Assembly (NCBI RefSeq): GCF_000152845.1 | Contig: NZ_CH902584.1 | Span: forward strand, 2,285,815 to 2,349,814 | Direction: 5' to 3' | Length of the DNA stretch: 64,000 nt | From: Roseovarius sp. 217 | Lineage (GTDB): Bacteria > Pseudomonadota > Alphaproteobacteria > Rhodobacterales > Rhodobacteraceae | Shown here: positions 26,004 to 35,714 of the stretch, one piece after another | Layout of the letters: each line of letters starts with the position of its first letter | How positions within the stretch are numbered: position 1 is the stretch's first letter | The notes under the pieces: model-generated | Databases searched by the model: none | What the model was told of the DNA's origin: nothing | The model's input: the letters and a program-made list of their open reading frames with translations, nothing else | Position numbers and translations under genes: made by a program

Positions 26004-26696
26004 TCAGAGCGTGATCGGCTGCATCACCTGCGGTTCGATCACATCGACCCCCGGCAGGGCCGCGGCGAGCTTCTCGGCGGATTGCTCGAGGATCGGGAAG
26101 GTCCGGTAATGGCAGGGGATCACCGTCTTGAAATCAAAGAAGGTCCGGGCCGCATAAGCAGCGCGGCGCATGTCCATGGTGAAATGCCCGCCCGCGCAGA
26201 GAATGCCGATATCGGGCGCATGCAGCGCGTTGAAGACGCCCATATCGGCCATCACATCGGTATCGCCCGAGACATAGATCACGTGGCCCTCGCCTGCGAT
26301 CATATAGCCACATTCGCTGCCCGTGACCTGCGGTCCGGCATCCGTGGCGATCGAGGTGGAGTGGGTTGCGTGCACCATGGTTATCTGAATGCCGCCCAGA
26401 TCGACCGTGCCGCCCTTGTTGAAGCCGAGGGTTTGGATGCTCTCCTTGGTCTCCCAATGGGACATGAGGTCATATTGCCCCACGACCGGCACGCCGAGGC
26501 GTTTGGCCAGAGGCAGAACATCGGCGACATGGTCGAAATGCGCGTGGGTGAGCAGGATATGGGTGGCACCCTCTGTGGCGGGGCCATGTTGATCCTCGGG
26601 CAGCATCGGGTTGCCGCCCAGCCAAGGGTCAAGGAGCAGGACCTGTCCACCGATTTCGATCCGGAAAGAGCTGTGGCCGAGCCATGTGATCTGCAT
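26004..26696 (-). CDS. UPF0173 metal-dependent hydrolase (metallo-beta-lactamase fold)
   Basis: A 230-residue protein beginning MQITWLGHSSFRIEIGGQVL. It has the metal site LLTHAHFDHVADVLPLAKRL (HxHxDH variant HAHFDH), VIYVSGDTDVMADM and a late VIPCHYRTFPILEQ. The physiological substrate of the UPF0173 family is not established. The start at 26696 gives the family's usual N-terminus; an upstream extension to 26750 is less likely. It is divergent from gatC. Confidence 0.88.
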   Translation of the reverse strand: MQITWLGHSSFRIEIGGQVLLLDPWLGGNPMLPEDQHGPATEGATHILLTHAHFDHVADVLPLAKRLGVPVVGQYDLMSHWETKESIQTLGFNKGGTVDLGGIQITMVHATHSTSIATDAGPQVTGSECGYMIAGEGHVIYVSGDTDVMADMGVFNALHAPDIGILCAGGHFTMDMRRAAYAARTFFDFKTVIPCHYRTFPILEQSAEKLAAALPGVDVIEPQVMQPITL

Positions 26697-26843
26697 TGTT
26701 ATCTCCGCGTGGTTTCCTGATTGCGTTATCTTAGCGGTCCAGCCGCTCAAGGAAAGGGGCGGATGACGCTGCGCGCCGCGATCCGCTTGCGCCCGCGCGG
26801 CCCCGGCGGTAAACGCAGGGCAAACGGATCATGGGAGAGGCTC

Positions 26844-27131
26844 ATGTCGATTGATCTCGAAACCGCCGCCAAGGTGGCCAAGCTGGCGCGGATAGCCGTC
26901 AAGGACGAGGCGCTGCCGGCGCTGGCCGATGAATTCAACACGATTCTCGGTTTTATCGAGCAGTTGAACGAGGTTGATGTGTCGGGCGTGGAGCCGATGA
27001 CCTCTGTGACGCCGATGCGGTTGCGGCGGCGCGAGGATGTGGTCAATGACGGCAATCAGCAGACGGCGGTGCTGTCGAACGCGCCGGATGCGCGCGAGGG
27101 TTTTTTTGCCGTGCCGAAGGTGGTTGAATAA
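26844..27131 (+). CDS. gatC: Asp-tRNA(Asn)/Glu-tRNA(Gln) amidotransferase subunit C
   Basis: A 95-residue protein ([40 protein letters not shown] and [10 protein letters not shown]) that wraps around GatA and stabilises the GatCAB complex. The start at 26844 follows GGGAGAGG. Its stop overlaps the gatA start (TAATG). gatB is not in the window. A T7 run near the 3' end (27103-27109) lies within the coding frame, which remains intact. Confidence 0.94.
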   Translation: MSIDLETAAKVAKLARIAVKDEALPALADEFNTILGFIEQLNEVDVSGVEPMTSVTPMRLRRREDVVNDGNQQTAVLSNAPDAREGFFAVPKVVE

Positions 27132-28618
27132 TGACCGAGCTGAACAGACTGACGATTGCCGAGGCGCGCGATGCGCTGCGCAAGGGGGATGTGACCAGCG
27201 TTGAGCTGACCGAGGCCTGTCTCGCGGCAGTCGAGGGTGCCGGGGCGCTCAATGCCTTTGTGCATCACACGCCCGATCTGGCGCGGGCACAGGCGCAGGC
27301 GGCGGATGCGCGGATTGCCAAGGGCGATGCGCCCGCGATGTGTGGCATTCCCTTGGGCATCAAGGATCTTTTCTGCACCAAGGGTGTGCCAAGCCAAGCT
27401 GCGAGCCGGATTCTGCAAGGATTCCTGCCTGAGTATGAGTCGACCGTGTCGCAGAACCTGTTTGATGCGGGTGCGGTCATGTTGGGCAAGCTCAACATGG
27501 ACGAGTTTGCCATGGGATCGTCGAACGAGACCTCATGCTATGGCAATGCCGTCAATCCGTGGCGGCGTGGCAATGACGCGACCGAGCTTACGCCCGGTGG
27601 CTCCTCTGGCGGGTCGGCCAGTGCCGTGGCCGCCGATCTCTGCCTGGGTGCGACGGGCACCGACACGGGCGGCTCGATTCGCCAACCTGCGGCCTTCACC
27701 GGCATCACCGGCATCAAGCCCACCTATGGCCGCTGTTCGCGTTGGGGGATCGTGGCCTTTGCCTCAAGCCTCGATCAGGCCGGGCCGATGACCAAGACGG
27801 TGCGCGATAGCGCGATCATGCTGGGCGCGATGTGTGGCTTTGATCCAAAAGACAGCACCTCGGCCGACATGCCTGTGCCCGATTTCGAGGCACTGCTGAC
27901 GGGGGATATTCGCGGCAAGGTGATCGGGATTCCGCGCGAATACCGGATGGAGGGCATGCCCGCCGAGATCGAAAAGCTGTGGTCCGATGGGGCCGATATG
28001 CTGCGCCATGCCGGGGCAGAGATTCGCGACATCAGCCTGCCGCACACGAAATATGCGCTGCCCGCCTATTACGTGATTGCGCCAGCCGAGGCGTCCTCCA
28101 ACCTCGCGCGCTATGACGGGGTGCGCTATGGCCACCGCGCCAAGCTAGCGCAGGGCGATGGCATCACGGAAATGTATGAGAAAACCCGCGCCGAAGGCTT
28201 TGGCCATGAGGTGCAGCGCCGCGTGATGGTGGGCACCTATGTGCTCTCTGCCGGGTTCTATGATGCCTATTACAACCGCGCCCGCCGGGTGCGCGCGCTG
28301 ATCAAGCGCGACTTTGACGAGGCCTTTGCCGCTGGCGTCGATGCGATCCTCACACCCGCCACGCCAAGTGCGGCCTTTGGTCTGGGTGAAATGACGGATG
28401 CCGATCCGGTGCAGATGTATCTCAACGATGTCTTTACCGTGACGGTCAATCTGGCCGGTTTGCCGGGCGTTGCTGTTCCTGCGGGGCTGAACGCGCAGGG
28501 GCTGCCTTTGGGGCTGCAACTGATTGGGCGACCTTGGGAAGAGGGCGATCTGCTCAACACCGCTTATGCGCTGGAAGAGGCCGCAGGCTTTGTGGCCAAG
28601 CCCGCAAAATGGTGGTAA
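27131..28618 (+). CDS. gatA: Asp-tRNA(Asn)/Glu-tRNA(Gln) amidotransferase subunit A
   Basis: Glutaminase subunit that supplies ammonia to amidate Glu-tRNA(Gln)/Asp-tRNA(Asn). It has 495 residues. The amidase-signature Ser-cisSer-Lys triad is visible as [14 protein letters not shown] (Lys near residue 78), [19 protein letters not shown], and [16 protein letters not shown] with the nucleophile Ser. It is translationally coupled to gatC. Confidence 0.96.
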   Translation: MTELNRLTIAEARDALRKGDVTSVELTEACLAAVEGAGALNAFVHHTPDLARAQAQAADARIAKGDAPAMCGIPLGIKDLFCTKGVPSQAASRILQGFLPEYESTVSQNLFDAGAVMLGKLNMDEFAMGSSNETSCYGNAVNPWRRGNDATELTPGGSSGGSASAVAADLCLGATGTDTGGSIRQPAAFTGITGIKPTYGRCSRWGIVAFASSLDQAGPMTKTVRDSAIMLGAMCGFDPKDSTSADMPVPDFEALLTGDIRGKVIGIPREYRMEGMPAEIEKLWSDGADMLRHAGAEIRDISLPHTKYALPAYYVIAPAEASSNLARYDGVRYGHRAKLAQGDGITEMYEKTRAEGFGHEVQRRVMVGTYVLSAGFYDAYYNRARRVRALIKRDFDEAFAAGVDAILTPATPSAAFGLGEMTDADPVQMYLNDVFTVTVNLAGLPGVAVPAGLNAQGLPLGLQLIGRPWEEGDLLNTAYALEEAAGFVAKPAKWW

Positions 28619-28656
28619 GGCGCGGGTCGATAGAGATTTTGGCAGGATTAGGACAG

Positions 28657-29388
28657 ATGCGGTTCACTCTCGGTTTGGTCGCCCTCGTGGCGCTTGTGGC
28701 CTGCGCGCCCGCAGTTCCCGACAGCGGTGCTGGGGTCGGGTTTGAGGACTATGGCACCTACGAGCGCGAGAAAGCGGCGCGCGAAGCCGCCTTGGCGCAA
28801 GGGGCGTTGCCACCGCCCGATGCGGTGTCGACCGAACCGCTGAACGCCACAGGACAGGCCATGTCGGCGGGGACCGATGATGCAGCGGCCATCGCGGCTG
28901 ACGCGCGCGCCGCTCTTGATGCGGCGGCGGCCAATTCCGGTGAGGTGCCGTTACAGGCAAGCCCGTCCAACCCTCCGCCCGCAGTCGAGAATGCTGCCGG
29001 GATCTCAGAAGAGAACAATTTTGATGCCGTTGGCGCAGAGCGTTCCATCGAAGAGGATGCTGCGCGGATTGCCAATAATCGCGCGCAATATCAGGTGGTC
29101 CAGCCGCAGGCGATTGGCAGCCGTCCCAATGACGTTGGTCCCAATATCGTGGAATATGCGCTGAGCAGTAAACATGCCGTGGGCACGCCGGTCTATCGAC
29201 GGATGGGATTGAGTGCGTCGAGCAAGTTCGAGCGGAATTGCGCGCAATACCCCTCGGCGGATCAGGCGCAGTTGGATTTCCTGCGGCGTGGTGGGCCGGA
29301 GAAGGACCGCCAAGGTCTTGACCCCGATGGCGATGGCTATGCTTGCGGGTGGGATCCGCGCCCGTACCGCAATGCGGTGCGCGGCTGA
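28657..29388 (+). CDS. Lipoprotein with C-terminal excalibur-like module
   Basis: A 243-residue exported lipoprotein with signal MRFTLGLVALVALVAC; the lipobox LVAC places the acylated Cys at residue 16. A long Ala/Pro-rich linker (about residues 30-150) is followed by a small Cys-containing domain, NCAQYPSADQAQLDFLRRGG and DPDGDGYACGWDP. The latter resembles the excalibur calcium-binding motif (DxDxDGxxC). The start at 28657 is chosen because it begins the signal peptide. It precedes an amidase, which hints at a cell-envelope role. Confidence 0.75.
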   Translation: MRFTLGLVALVALVACAPAVPDSGAGVGFEDYGTYEREKAAREAALAQGALPPPDAVSTEPLNATGQAMSAGTDDAAAIAADARAALDAAAANSGEVPLQASPSNPPPAVENAAGISEENNFDAVGAERSIEEDAARIANNRAQYQVVQPQAIGSRPNDVGPNIVEYALSSKHAVGTPVYRRMGLSASSKFERNCAQYPSADQAQLDFLRRGGPEKDRQGLDPDGDGYACGWDPRPYRNAVRG

Positions 29389-29395
29389 CAGGCCC

Positions 29396-30085
29396 GTGAT
29401 CTCGCGGCCCTCGCCCAATTTCGGTCCGCGCCGAGGGGGCGTGTGGCCGGACATGATTGTCTTGCATTACACGGCGATGGCGACCACAGAGGCGGCGCTG
29501 GAGCGGCTCTGTGATGCGCAGGCCGAGGTGTCGGCGCATTACCTCATCTGCCCACATGGCCGCGTCTGGCATCTGGTCGAGGAGGGCGCGCGCGCCTGGC
29601 ATGCCGGGGCTGGGCAATGGGGGGATGTGACGGATGTCAATTCGCGCTCCATTGGAATTGAGTTGGCGAACACTGGGGCGCATCCCTTTTCCGAGCCGCA
29701 GATGGCGGCGCTTGAAGGGGTGATGGCGGGGATCATGGCGCGCTGGGATATTGCGCCCGCGCGCGTCATTGCCCATTCCGATATGGCGCCTGCGCGCAAG
29801 AGCGATCCGGGGCCACGTTTCGACTGGCGGCGGCTGGCGCGGCAGGGGCTGTCGATCTGGCCAGAGCTTGGGGCAGGGGGCGAGGCCACGGCCGCGCAAT
29901 TCGCCCGCGATGCCGGGCGCTTTGGCTACATCAGGGCCGAAGGCGTCAGCGACGCCGATATCCTGCGCGCCTTTCGCCTGCGGTTTCGCCCGCATGTCAC
30001 TGGCCCGCTGGAGCCGGAGGATTGCGCGATGATGGCAGATCTCGCCGCACGCTTCGCCGTTGACCGCACCGCGCCAAGCGCCTAA
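29396..30085 (+). CDS. N-acetylmuramoyl-L-alanine amidase (AmpD type, GTG start)
   Basis: A 229-residue Amidase_2 domain enzyme. It has zinc ligands in MIVLHYTAM (His), VIAHSDMAPARKSDPGPRFD (His and the SDPG Asp), plus SIGIELANTG. It cleaves the amide between muramic acid and L-Ala; the absence of a signal peptide suggests cytoplasmic recycling of anhydro-muropeptides, as for AmpD. The proposed GTG at 29396 reads MISRPSPNFGPRRGGVWPDM. The ATG at 29453 (MIVLHYTAM) is the alternative but would cut the usual SPNF motif. It starts 7 nt after the lipoprotein stop and ends 10 nt before the RNase P RNA. Confidence 0.85.
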   Translation: MISRPSPNFGPRRGGVWPDMIVLHYTAMATTEAALERLCDAQAEVSAHYLICPHGRVWHLVEEGARAWHAGAGQWGDVTDVNSRSIGIELANTGAHPFSEPQMAALEGVMAGIMARWDIAPARVIAHSDMAPARKSDPGPRFDWRRLARQGLSIWPELGAGGEATAAQFARDAGRFGYIRAEGVSDADILRAFRLRFRPHVTGPLEPEDCAMMADLAARFAVDRTAPSA

Positions 30086-30095
30086 GTCAGCGCTT

Positions 30096-30527
30096 GCGCG
30101 GAGGGCCGGATGGCCGCGGCATCCCCCAAAGGGGTGACGAGGAAAGTCCGGACTCCACAAGACAACGGTGCCGGGTAACGCCCGGCTGGGGTAACCCAAG
30201 GGAAAGCGCCACAGAGAAGAAACCGCCCGTCGCACCTGCGGTTCGCCAAGGGAGACTGCGCACGGGTAAGGGTGAAACGGTGGGGTAAGAGCCCACCGCG
30301 GGACGGGCAACCGGACCGGCACGGCAAGCCCCACCGGGAGCAATGCCAAATAGGGACCGCGCGTGGGGACAGGTCGGGCAACCGATACCGCCCGCAGGCA
30401 CGTCTTGGCCCGGCGGTCCGGGTTGGCAGCTAGAGGGGCGTTGGCAACAACGTCTCAAGAGGAATGGTCATCCAACCCCGGATCACGGTCCGGGGTGGAC
30501 AGAATCCGGCTTATAGGCCCTCCGCGC
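30096..30527 (+). ncRNA. rnpB: RNase P RNA, bacterial class A
   Basis: Catalytic RNA that removes 5' leaders from pre-tRNAs. The ends pair perfectly as helix P1: GCGCGGAGGGCC (30096-30107) with GGCCCTCCGCGC (30516-30527). The universally conserved core is present: GAGGAAAGTCCGGACTCC near 30140, ACAGAGAAGAAACCGCC near 30210, and AGAATCCGGCTTATAGGCC near 30501. Length is about 432 nt, normal for alphaproteobacteria. Confidence 0.95.
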
Positions 30528-30565
30528 GCTCTTTTCATTTCCGACAGGCAGGCTAAAACCCTGAT

Positions 30566-31072
30566 ATGCCGTATAAATGGACCGGGCCTCGCGCCGAGGC
30601 TGATCAAGAAGTTACCCTGTCTCTCTGGCCGCACCGGTCGCTGCCGCGTCGGGGGTTTGCCGCCTTTGTGCTGACCACTTTCACGCTCATCACCGTGCCC
30701 CTCTATCCGCTGCTTGGCACGGCGGTGCTCTGGGGGCTGTTGCCATTTTTGCTCTTGGCGGTCGGGGGCGTGTGGTGGGCGCTGGAGCATAGCTATCGCA
30801 CCGCGCGGCTGAGTGAGGTTTTGACCATCGCGCCGGAAGACGTGCATCTGGTGCGCACCAATCCGCGCGGTGATGTGCAGGAATGGACCTGCAATCGCTA
30901 TTGGGCGCAGGTCAACATGCATGACCAAGGCGGGCCGGTGGCGCATTACCTCACGCTCAAGGGGGCCGGGCGCGAGGTTGAGATCGGCGCGTTTCTGTCC
31001 GAGGAGGAGCGCAAGGTGCTTTACGGCGAATTGGCGCACGCGCTGCGCCCGCCTACGCCGCTGGCCGGGTAA
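30566..31072 (+). CDS. DUF2244 membrane protein
   Basis: A 168-residue inner-membrane protein with two adjacent TM helices (FAAFVLTTFTLITVPLYPLL and VLWGLLPFLLLAVGGVWWAL), followed by a soluble part (LSEVLTIAPEDVHLVRTNPR, WTCNRYWAQVNMHDQGGPVA). This is the DUF2244 architecture. In related genomes such genes often lie near cytochrome oxidase genes; here ctaD is 20 kb away. The function is unknown. Confidence 0.8.
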   Translation: MPYKWTGPRAEADQEVTLSLWPHRSLPRRGFAAFVLTTFTLITVPLYPLLGTAVLWGLLPFLLLAVGGVWWALEHSYRTARLSEVLTIAPEDVHLVRTNPRGDVQEWTCNRYWAQVNMHDQGGPVAHYLTLKGAGREVEIGAFLSEEERKVLYGELAHALRPPTPLAG

Positions 31073-31223
31073 GGGGGCGCGAACCATTGGGCCTGATGAT
31101 TCCGCGAGCATGATCTTGCCATGACCCTTGCACCGCAGTGCATATCGCCGCATTGGTCTGCGTCCGGAGGGCAGGGGAAAGGCAGCAATTGGTCATCACG
31201 GACGAACCGCCCGGTCGATGCGC

Positions 31224-31682
31224 CTAACCGAGCCGGGCTTTGACTTGTGGGCCGACCGCGCCGAAATCCATTTGTCCGGCATGACGATCCTTGAGCTTGC
31301 CCATGATCTTGCCCATGTCGCGGATCGTGCTGGCCCCAACGTCGCTGATTGCCTTGTCGATGGCTGCGCTGACCTCGTCCTCTGTCAGTTGACGTGGCAA
31401 AAATTCCTCGATGACCTTGATTTCGTCGCGTTCCCGTTCGGCCAGATCAAGACGCCCGCCCTCTTCATAGGCGCGTACGCTCTCGTTGCGTTGCTTGGTC
31501 ATCTTGGCGAGAATGGCCAAGATATCGGCATCGCCGACGGGCGTGGCTCCGTCAGCGCTTCGGCCGGCGATTTCTTGATCCTTGATTGCAGCGTTGATCA
31601 GGCGCAGCGTTGCCAGTCGGCTTGCCGCCTTGTCCCGCATGGCCTGTTTCAGGGCCTGATCGACCCGGTTGCGCAATTCCAT
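31224..31682 (-). CDS. GatB/YqeY-domain protein
   Basis: A 152-residue stand-alone YqeY protein: MELRNRVDQALKQAMRDKAA, LRLINAAIKDQEIAGR, EEFLPRQLTEDEVSAAIDKA and MGKIMGKLKDRHAGQMDFGA. The family shares the tail domain of GatB and may bind tRNA, but the cellular role is not established. It is divergent from carA across 161 bp that should contain both promoters. Confidence 0.9.
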   Translation of the reverse strand: MELRNRVDQALKQAMRDKAASRLATLRLINAAIKDQEIAGRSADGATPVGDADILAILAKMTKQRNESVRAYEEGGRLDLAERERDEIKVIEEFLPRQLTEDEVSAAIDKAISDVGASTIRDMGKIMGKLKDRHAGQMDFGAVGPQVKARLG

Positions 31683-31843
31683 TCCAGTTCATCCCCATGA
31701 TCTTTACAAGAGGAGGAGCCTAACGTTAATGGGGTGTGATGGCAACTGCCTGACGTGTCGGTCTGCCGGGCAACTGGGCCTTGACCCGACCGGGGCACGC
31801 CCGTAGGTATGCGCAAATTTGCCCGCGCCGGAGACTCGCACCC

Positions 31844-32992
31844 ATGGCCCACGCCTCCACTCCCCGCCCGACTGCCTGCCTTGCCCTCGCGGATGGTTCG
31901 CTCTTTTACGGCTACGGGTTTGGCGCGGTGGGCGTGACCACGGCAGAGCTGTGCTTCAATACCGCGATGACGGGCTATCAGGAAATCATGACCGATCCCA
32001 GCTATGCCGGGCAGATCGTGACCTTCACCTTTCCGCATATCGGCAACACCGGAGTGAACATCGAGGATGATGAGACCGCCGAGCCTGTCGCCGAAGGTAT
32101 GGTGGTGAAATGGGACCCGACCGAGCCGAGCAATTGGCGCGCGCAAGAGCATCTGACAAGCTGGTTGGCCCGGCGCGGTCGGATTGCGATCGGGGGGGTA
32201 GATACCCGTCGTCTCACCCGCGCCATCCGGCAGCAGGGGGCGCCGCATGTGGCCCTTGCCCATGATCCTGAGGGAAATTTCAACGTTGAGGCGTTGGTGG
32301 CACGGGCCCGCGGCTTTGGCGGGCTCGAGGGCATGGACCTGGCCAAGGATGTGACCTGCGCGCAATCCTATCGCTGGGATGAAATGCGCTGGGCCTGGCC
32401 CGACGGATATCTGCGTCAGACCGAGGCACGGTATAAGGTTGTCGCGGTCGATTACGGCGCCAAACGCAACATCCTGCGCTGTTTGGCAAGTGCCGGGTGT
32501 GACGTGACCGTCCTGCCTGCGACGGCGACCGCCGAGGATGTGCTGGCCCATTCACCGGATGGTGTGTTCCTGTCCAATGGACCCGGAGATCCGGCGGCGA
32601 CCGGAAAATATGCCGTGCCGATGATTCAGGGTGTTCTGGGGACGGGGCTACCGCTTTTTGGTATCTGTCTCGGGCATCAGATGTTGGCACTGGCGCTTGG
32701 GGCGGAAACGATCAAGATGAACCACGGACATCACGGGGCCAACCACCCGGTCAAGGATCTGGAAACCGGCAAGGTCGAGATTACCTCTATGAATCATGGC
32801 TTTGCCGTTGATAGTCAGACCCTGCCTGCAGGGGTTGTCGAGACGCATGTCTCGCTTTTTGACGGATCGAATTGTGGCATCCGGATCAAGGATCGTCCTG
32901 TGTTTTCGGTTCAGCATCACCCCGAGGCCAGCCCCGGACCGCAAGACAGTTTCTATCTGTTCGAGCGGTTTGCGGCCTCAATGGCGGGTTAA
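31844..32992 (+). CDS. carA: Carbamoyl-phosphate synthase small (glutaminase) subunit
   Basis: Hydrolyses glutamine to feed ammonia to CarB for carbamoyl phosphate in arginine and pyrimidine synthesis. It has 382 residues. The N-terminal CPSase_sm_chain domain includes LADGSLFYGYGFGA and TGYQEIMTDPSYAGQIVTF. The class I glutaminase domain has GVFLSNGPGDP, LFGICLGHQMLALALGAETI (nucleophile Cys) and VFSVQHHPEASPGPQD (His-Glu). The start at 31844 gives the usual N-terminus. carB is not adjacent. Confidence 0.96.
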   Translation: MAHASTPRPTACLALADGSLFYGYGFGAVGVTTAELCFNTAMTGYQEIMTDPSYAGQIVTFTFPHIGNTGVNIEDDETAEPVAEGMVVKWDPTEPSNWRAQEHLTSWLARRGRIAIGGVDTRRLTRAIRQQGAPHVALAHDPEGNFNVEALVARARGFGGLEGMDLAKDVTCAQSYRWDEMRWAWPDGYLRQTEARYKVVAVDYGAKRNILRCLASAGCDVTVLPATATAEDVLAHSPDGVFLSNGPGDPAATGKYAVPMIQGVLGTGLPLFGICLGHQMLALALGAETIKMNHGHHGANHPVKDLETGKVEITSMNHGFAVDSQTLPAGVVETHVSLFDGSNCGIRIKDRPVFSVQHHPEASPGPQDSFYLFERFAASMAG

Positions 32993-33087
32993 GCCGGCAG
33001 AAATTCGTATCTGTTAACTTCTCCTTAAAACATCGTTAACCAACGGCGCGCTAGCGTTCCTTGAACCGAATGGGGAAAGGGCGCAGC

Positions 33088-35022
33088 ATGGGAATTTCCG
33101 AACTCCGCCATATGGGCGCGCACGGGCCTGGTGCGCGGGTGCCGATCAATCCGCTGGGGCGCGCCCTGGTGCGGGCCGGTGCCATCAGCCGATCCGATGC
33201 CGCCTTGGCCGAGATGGTGCGGCGGCATTGCGATACGTCCCTCGACCGTATTCTGCAGGCCGAGGGGCTGGCGACCGAAGACGATTTGCTCGCGGCCCAC
33301 GCCCGCCGCCTGTCCAGCCAACGGTGGACGGTCCAAGACCTCGCGGTTGCCGAGCCGGTTGACGCGGGCCTCGACCCACGCATCCTGCTCAAATATGGCG
33401 TGCTGCCTCTGACCGCCGCCTCTGGGGCGACGGTTCTGGCCACGGGTGGGCCAGAGAGCCTTGCGGCGTTGCGCCCATCCTTGCCCAAATCGTTGGCGCG
33501 TGCGCGTGCAGTGATGGCGCCGCGCCACGCGATTCAGGACCGCATCGCCCAAGAGCACCGTGACCTCTTGCGAGCGCGGGCAGAGGCCCGCGTGGCGGAG
33601 ACTGAGAGTTGCCGCACTTGGGAGGGGGCGTTTGACCGCCGCCTGCGGATAACATTGGCCGGTCTGGCCGGAATCGCACTGCTCAGCCTTGCGTTTCCGG
33701 TGATGATTTTCGCTCTGTTTGCCTTTTGGGCGTGCTTGACCCTTGTGGTGTCTGCCGGGCTCAAGATCGCTGCCTTTGTGGCGCATCGTGTGGCCAAGAC
33801 GGCGACTCCGGCGCTCGATCCTCGATCCCAACGTCCCCTTCCCAAGGTGTCGATCCTTGTGCCGCTCTTTCGCGAAACCGAAATCGCCCATGCGCTCATT
33901 GCCCGGCTGAGCCGTCTCACATACCCGAAATGCCTGCTCGACGTGATCCTCGTGCTCGAAGAGGAGGATGATCTGACCCGTCAGACGCTGGCGGGTATCG
34001 ACCTGCCGCCGTGGGTGCGGCCCGTGATCGTGCCCGATGGCAAACCGCGCACCAAGCCGCGCGCGATGAACTATGCGTTGGATTTCTGCGAAGGCGACAT
34101 CATCGGCATTTTCGATGCCGAGGACGCGCCTGAGGCTGATCAGATCACTGTTGTTGCCCGCCGGTTTCAGCAGGTGCCGCGTGAGGTGGCCTGCTTGCAG
34201 GGGATATTGGATTACTACAACCCCACACAGAACTGGTTGGCGCGTTGCTTTACCATCGAATACGCCACCTGGTTCCGCACTCTTATGCCCGGCATGGCGC
34301 GGCTGGGGCTGGCCATTCCGCTTGGGGGCACCACGCTCTACTTTCGGCGCGATGTGCTAGAAGAATTGGGCGGCTGGGACGCGCATAACGTGACCGAGGA
34401 TGCCGATCTGGGCTTTCGTCTGGCACGGCATGGCTACCGCACCGAAATGATCAAGACCGTGACCGAGGAAGAGGCCAATTGCCGCGTTTGGCCTTGGATC
34501 AAGCAACGCTCCCGCTGGCTCAAGGGCTATATGACCACCTATCTCGTGCATATGCGCCAGCCCCGATTTCTTTATGCGCAGCTCGGACCGCGCAAGTTCT
34601 GGGGGTTCCAGGCACATTTCGTCTCGGCGCTCTCGCAATTTCTGCTGGCGCCGTTCCTATGGTCCTTCTGGCTGGTGCTGTTTGGTCTGCCGCATCCGCT
34701 CGACCCGGTTCTGCCGCATTGGGTGCTGGTGGGGTTAGGCAGCCTCTTTCTGACGGTCGAGGTTCTGAATGTCTGCATTCACATGGCCTCTGTCGCGGGG
34801 CCGCGTCACCGACATCTGATGGCGTGGGCCCCGACCATGCATTTTTACTCACCTTTGGGGGCTATTGCCGCCTATAAGGCGCTGTACGAGCTGATCCTCA
34901 AGCCGTTTTTCTGGGATAAGACCGCGCATGGCCTGTCGGTCGCCGCCCGAGGGCGGCGCACGTCAGACGGTGGATTTGACCTCTCCGGAATCAAGCTTGA
35001 GCCGGGTCACAAAGGCCTTTGA
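33088..35022 (+). CDS. Membrane GT2 glycosyltransferase with N-terminal MshEN-like domain
   Basis: About 644 residues. The N-terminal ~130 residues (LGRALVRAGAISRSDAALAE, RILQAEGLATEDDLLAAHAR) resemble the N-terminal domain of GspE/MshE-type proteins, which in some members bind c-di-GMP. Two TM helices follow, then a processive family-2 glycosyltransferase domain: KVSILVPLFRETEIAHALIA, VIVPDGKPRTKPRAMNYALD, IIGIFDAEDAPEAD, VTEDADLGFRLARHGY and the QxxRW motif QRSRWLKGYM. C-terminal TM helices close it. It probably makes or exports a polysaccharide; the product is unknown. The start at 33088 follows GGGAAAGGGCGC. Confidence 0.82.
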   Translation: MGISELRHMGAHGPGARVPINPLGRALVRAGAISRSDAALAEMVRRHCDTSLDRILQAEGLATEDDLLAAHARRLSSQRWTVQDLAVAEPVDAGLDPRILLKYGVLPLTAASGATVLATGGPESLAALRPSLPKSLARARAVMAPRHAIQDRIAQEHRDLLRARAEARVAETESCRTWEGAFDRRLRITLAGLAGIALLSLAFPVMIFALFAFWACLTLVVSAGLKIAAFVAHRVAKTATPALDPRSQRPLPKVSILVPLFRETEIAHALIARLSRLTYPKCLLDVILVLEEEDDLTRQTLAGIDLPPWVRPVIVPDGKPRTKPRAMNYALDFCEGDIIGIFDAEDAPEADQITVVARRFQQVPREVACLQGILDYYNPTQNWLARCFTIEYATWFRTLMPGMARLGLAIPLGGTTLYFRRDVLEELGGWDAHNVTEDADLGFRLARHGYRTEMIKTVTEEEANCRVWPWIKQRSRWLKGYMTTYLVHMRQPRFLYAQLGPRKFWGFQAHFVSALSQFLLAPFLWSFWLVLFGLPHPLDPVLPHWVLVGLGSLFLTVEVLNVCIHMASVAGPRHRHLMAWAPTMHFYSPLGAIAAYKALYELILKPFFWDKTAHGLSVAARGRRTSDGGFDLSGIKLEPGHKGL

Positions 35023-35613
35023 GATGTGATCGCGCAGGGCCTGTGCCGCACCCTTGCCATCATGGGCCTCGATGGCGACGACGATCGCGTCATGTTCGCG
35101 CAGCGCATCCTCATCCCGCCCCACCGCCGCAAGGGACGTGGTCGCCAAAAGCGCCATCGAGCGATGCACAAGATCGAGTTGTTGCACCAGAAAGCGGTTG
35201 TGCGAGGCCAAGTGAATCTGCTTGTGAAACCGCCGGTTGGCGCGTGCCAACTCAACCGGTTTGCCCAAGAGCGTGCGATCATCCTCGACCATGTCGCGCA
35301 ACACGCGCACCTCTTCGGGGGTCGCATGGCGTGCGGCCAGTTCCGCGGCCAGACCCTCCAATTCGGCGCGCACCACGTAGAGTTCGGCCAACTGGTTGTA
35401 GTCCAGGGACGACACGATCAGGCTGCGACCGTCGCGGCTGAGCATGGATTGCGTCTCGAGTCGTTGCAGCGCTTCACGGATGGGCGTGCGCGAGACGCCG
35501 AAGCGTTCGGCAAGATCGCTCTCGACCAGTCGGTCACCGGGTTTGAAGATGCCAACATCTATCGCCTCAAGGATGAGCGAATAGGCATCGGTAGGGGGCG
35601 GTTTCATCAGCAT
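34963..35613 (-). CDS. GntR-family (FadR/FCD type) regulator
   Basis: A 216-residue regulator with a winged HTH (ILEAIDVGIFKPGDRLVESD, LAERFGVSRTPIREALQRLE) and a C-terminal FCD ligand domain (LYVVRAELEGLAAELAARHA, ANRRFHKQIHLASHNRFLVQ, EHDAIVVAIEAHDG) with the His residues that usually bind a metal. The gene's last 60 bp overlap, on the opposite strand, the end of the glycosyltransferase gene. The effector is unknown. Confidence 0.88.
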   Translation of the reverse strand: MLMKPPPTDAYSLILEAIDVGIFKPGDRLVESDLAERFGVSRTPIREALQRLETQSMLSRDGRSLIVSSLDYNQLAELYVVRAELEGLAAELAARHATPEEVRVLRDMVEDDRTLLGKPVELARANRRFHKQIHLASHNRFLVQQLDLVHRSMALLATTSLAAVGRDEDALREHDAIVVAIEAHDGKGAAQALRDHISKAFVTRLKLDSGEVKSTV

Positions 35614-35714
35614 GTCCGTTTCTTCTGATTGTTGGTGGGAACCTTACGCGCTTTGGGCGCGGGATCAAGCCTTGGGCGATTGCGCCCAATGTCGCGGCCG
35701 CCTATATCTGCGCC

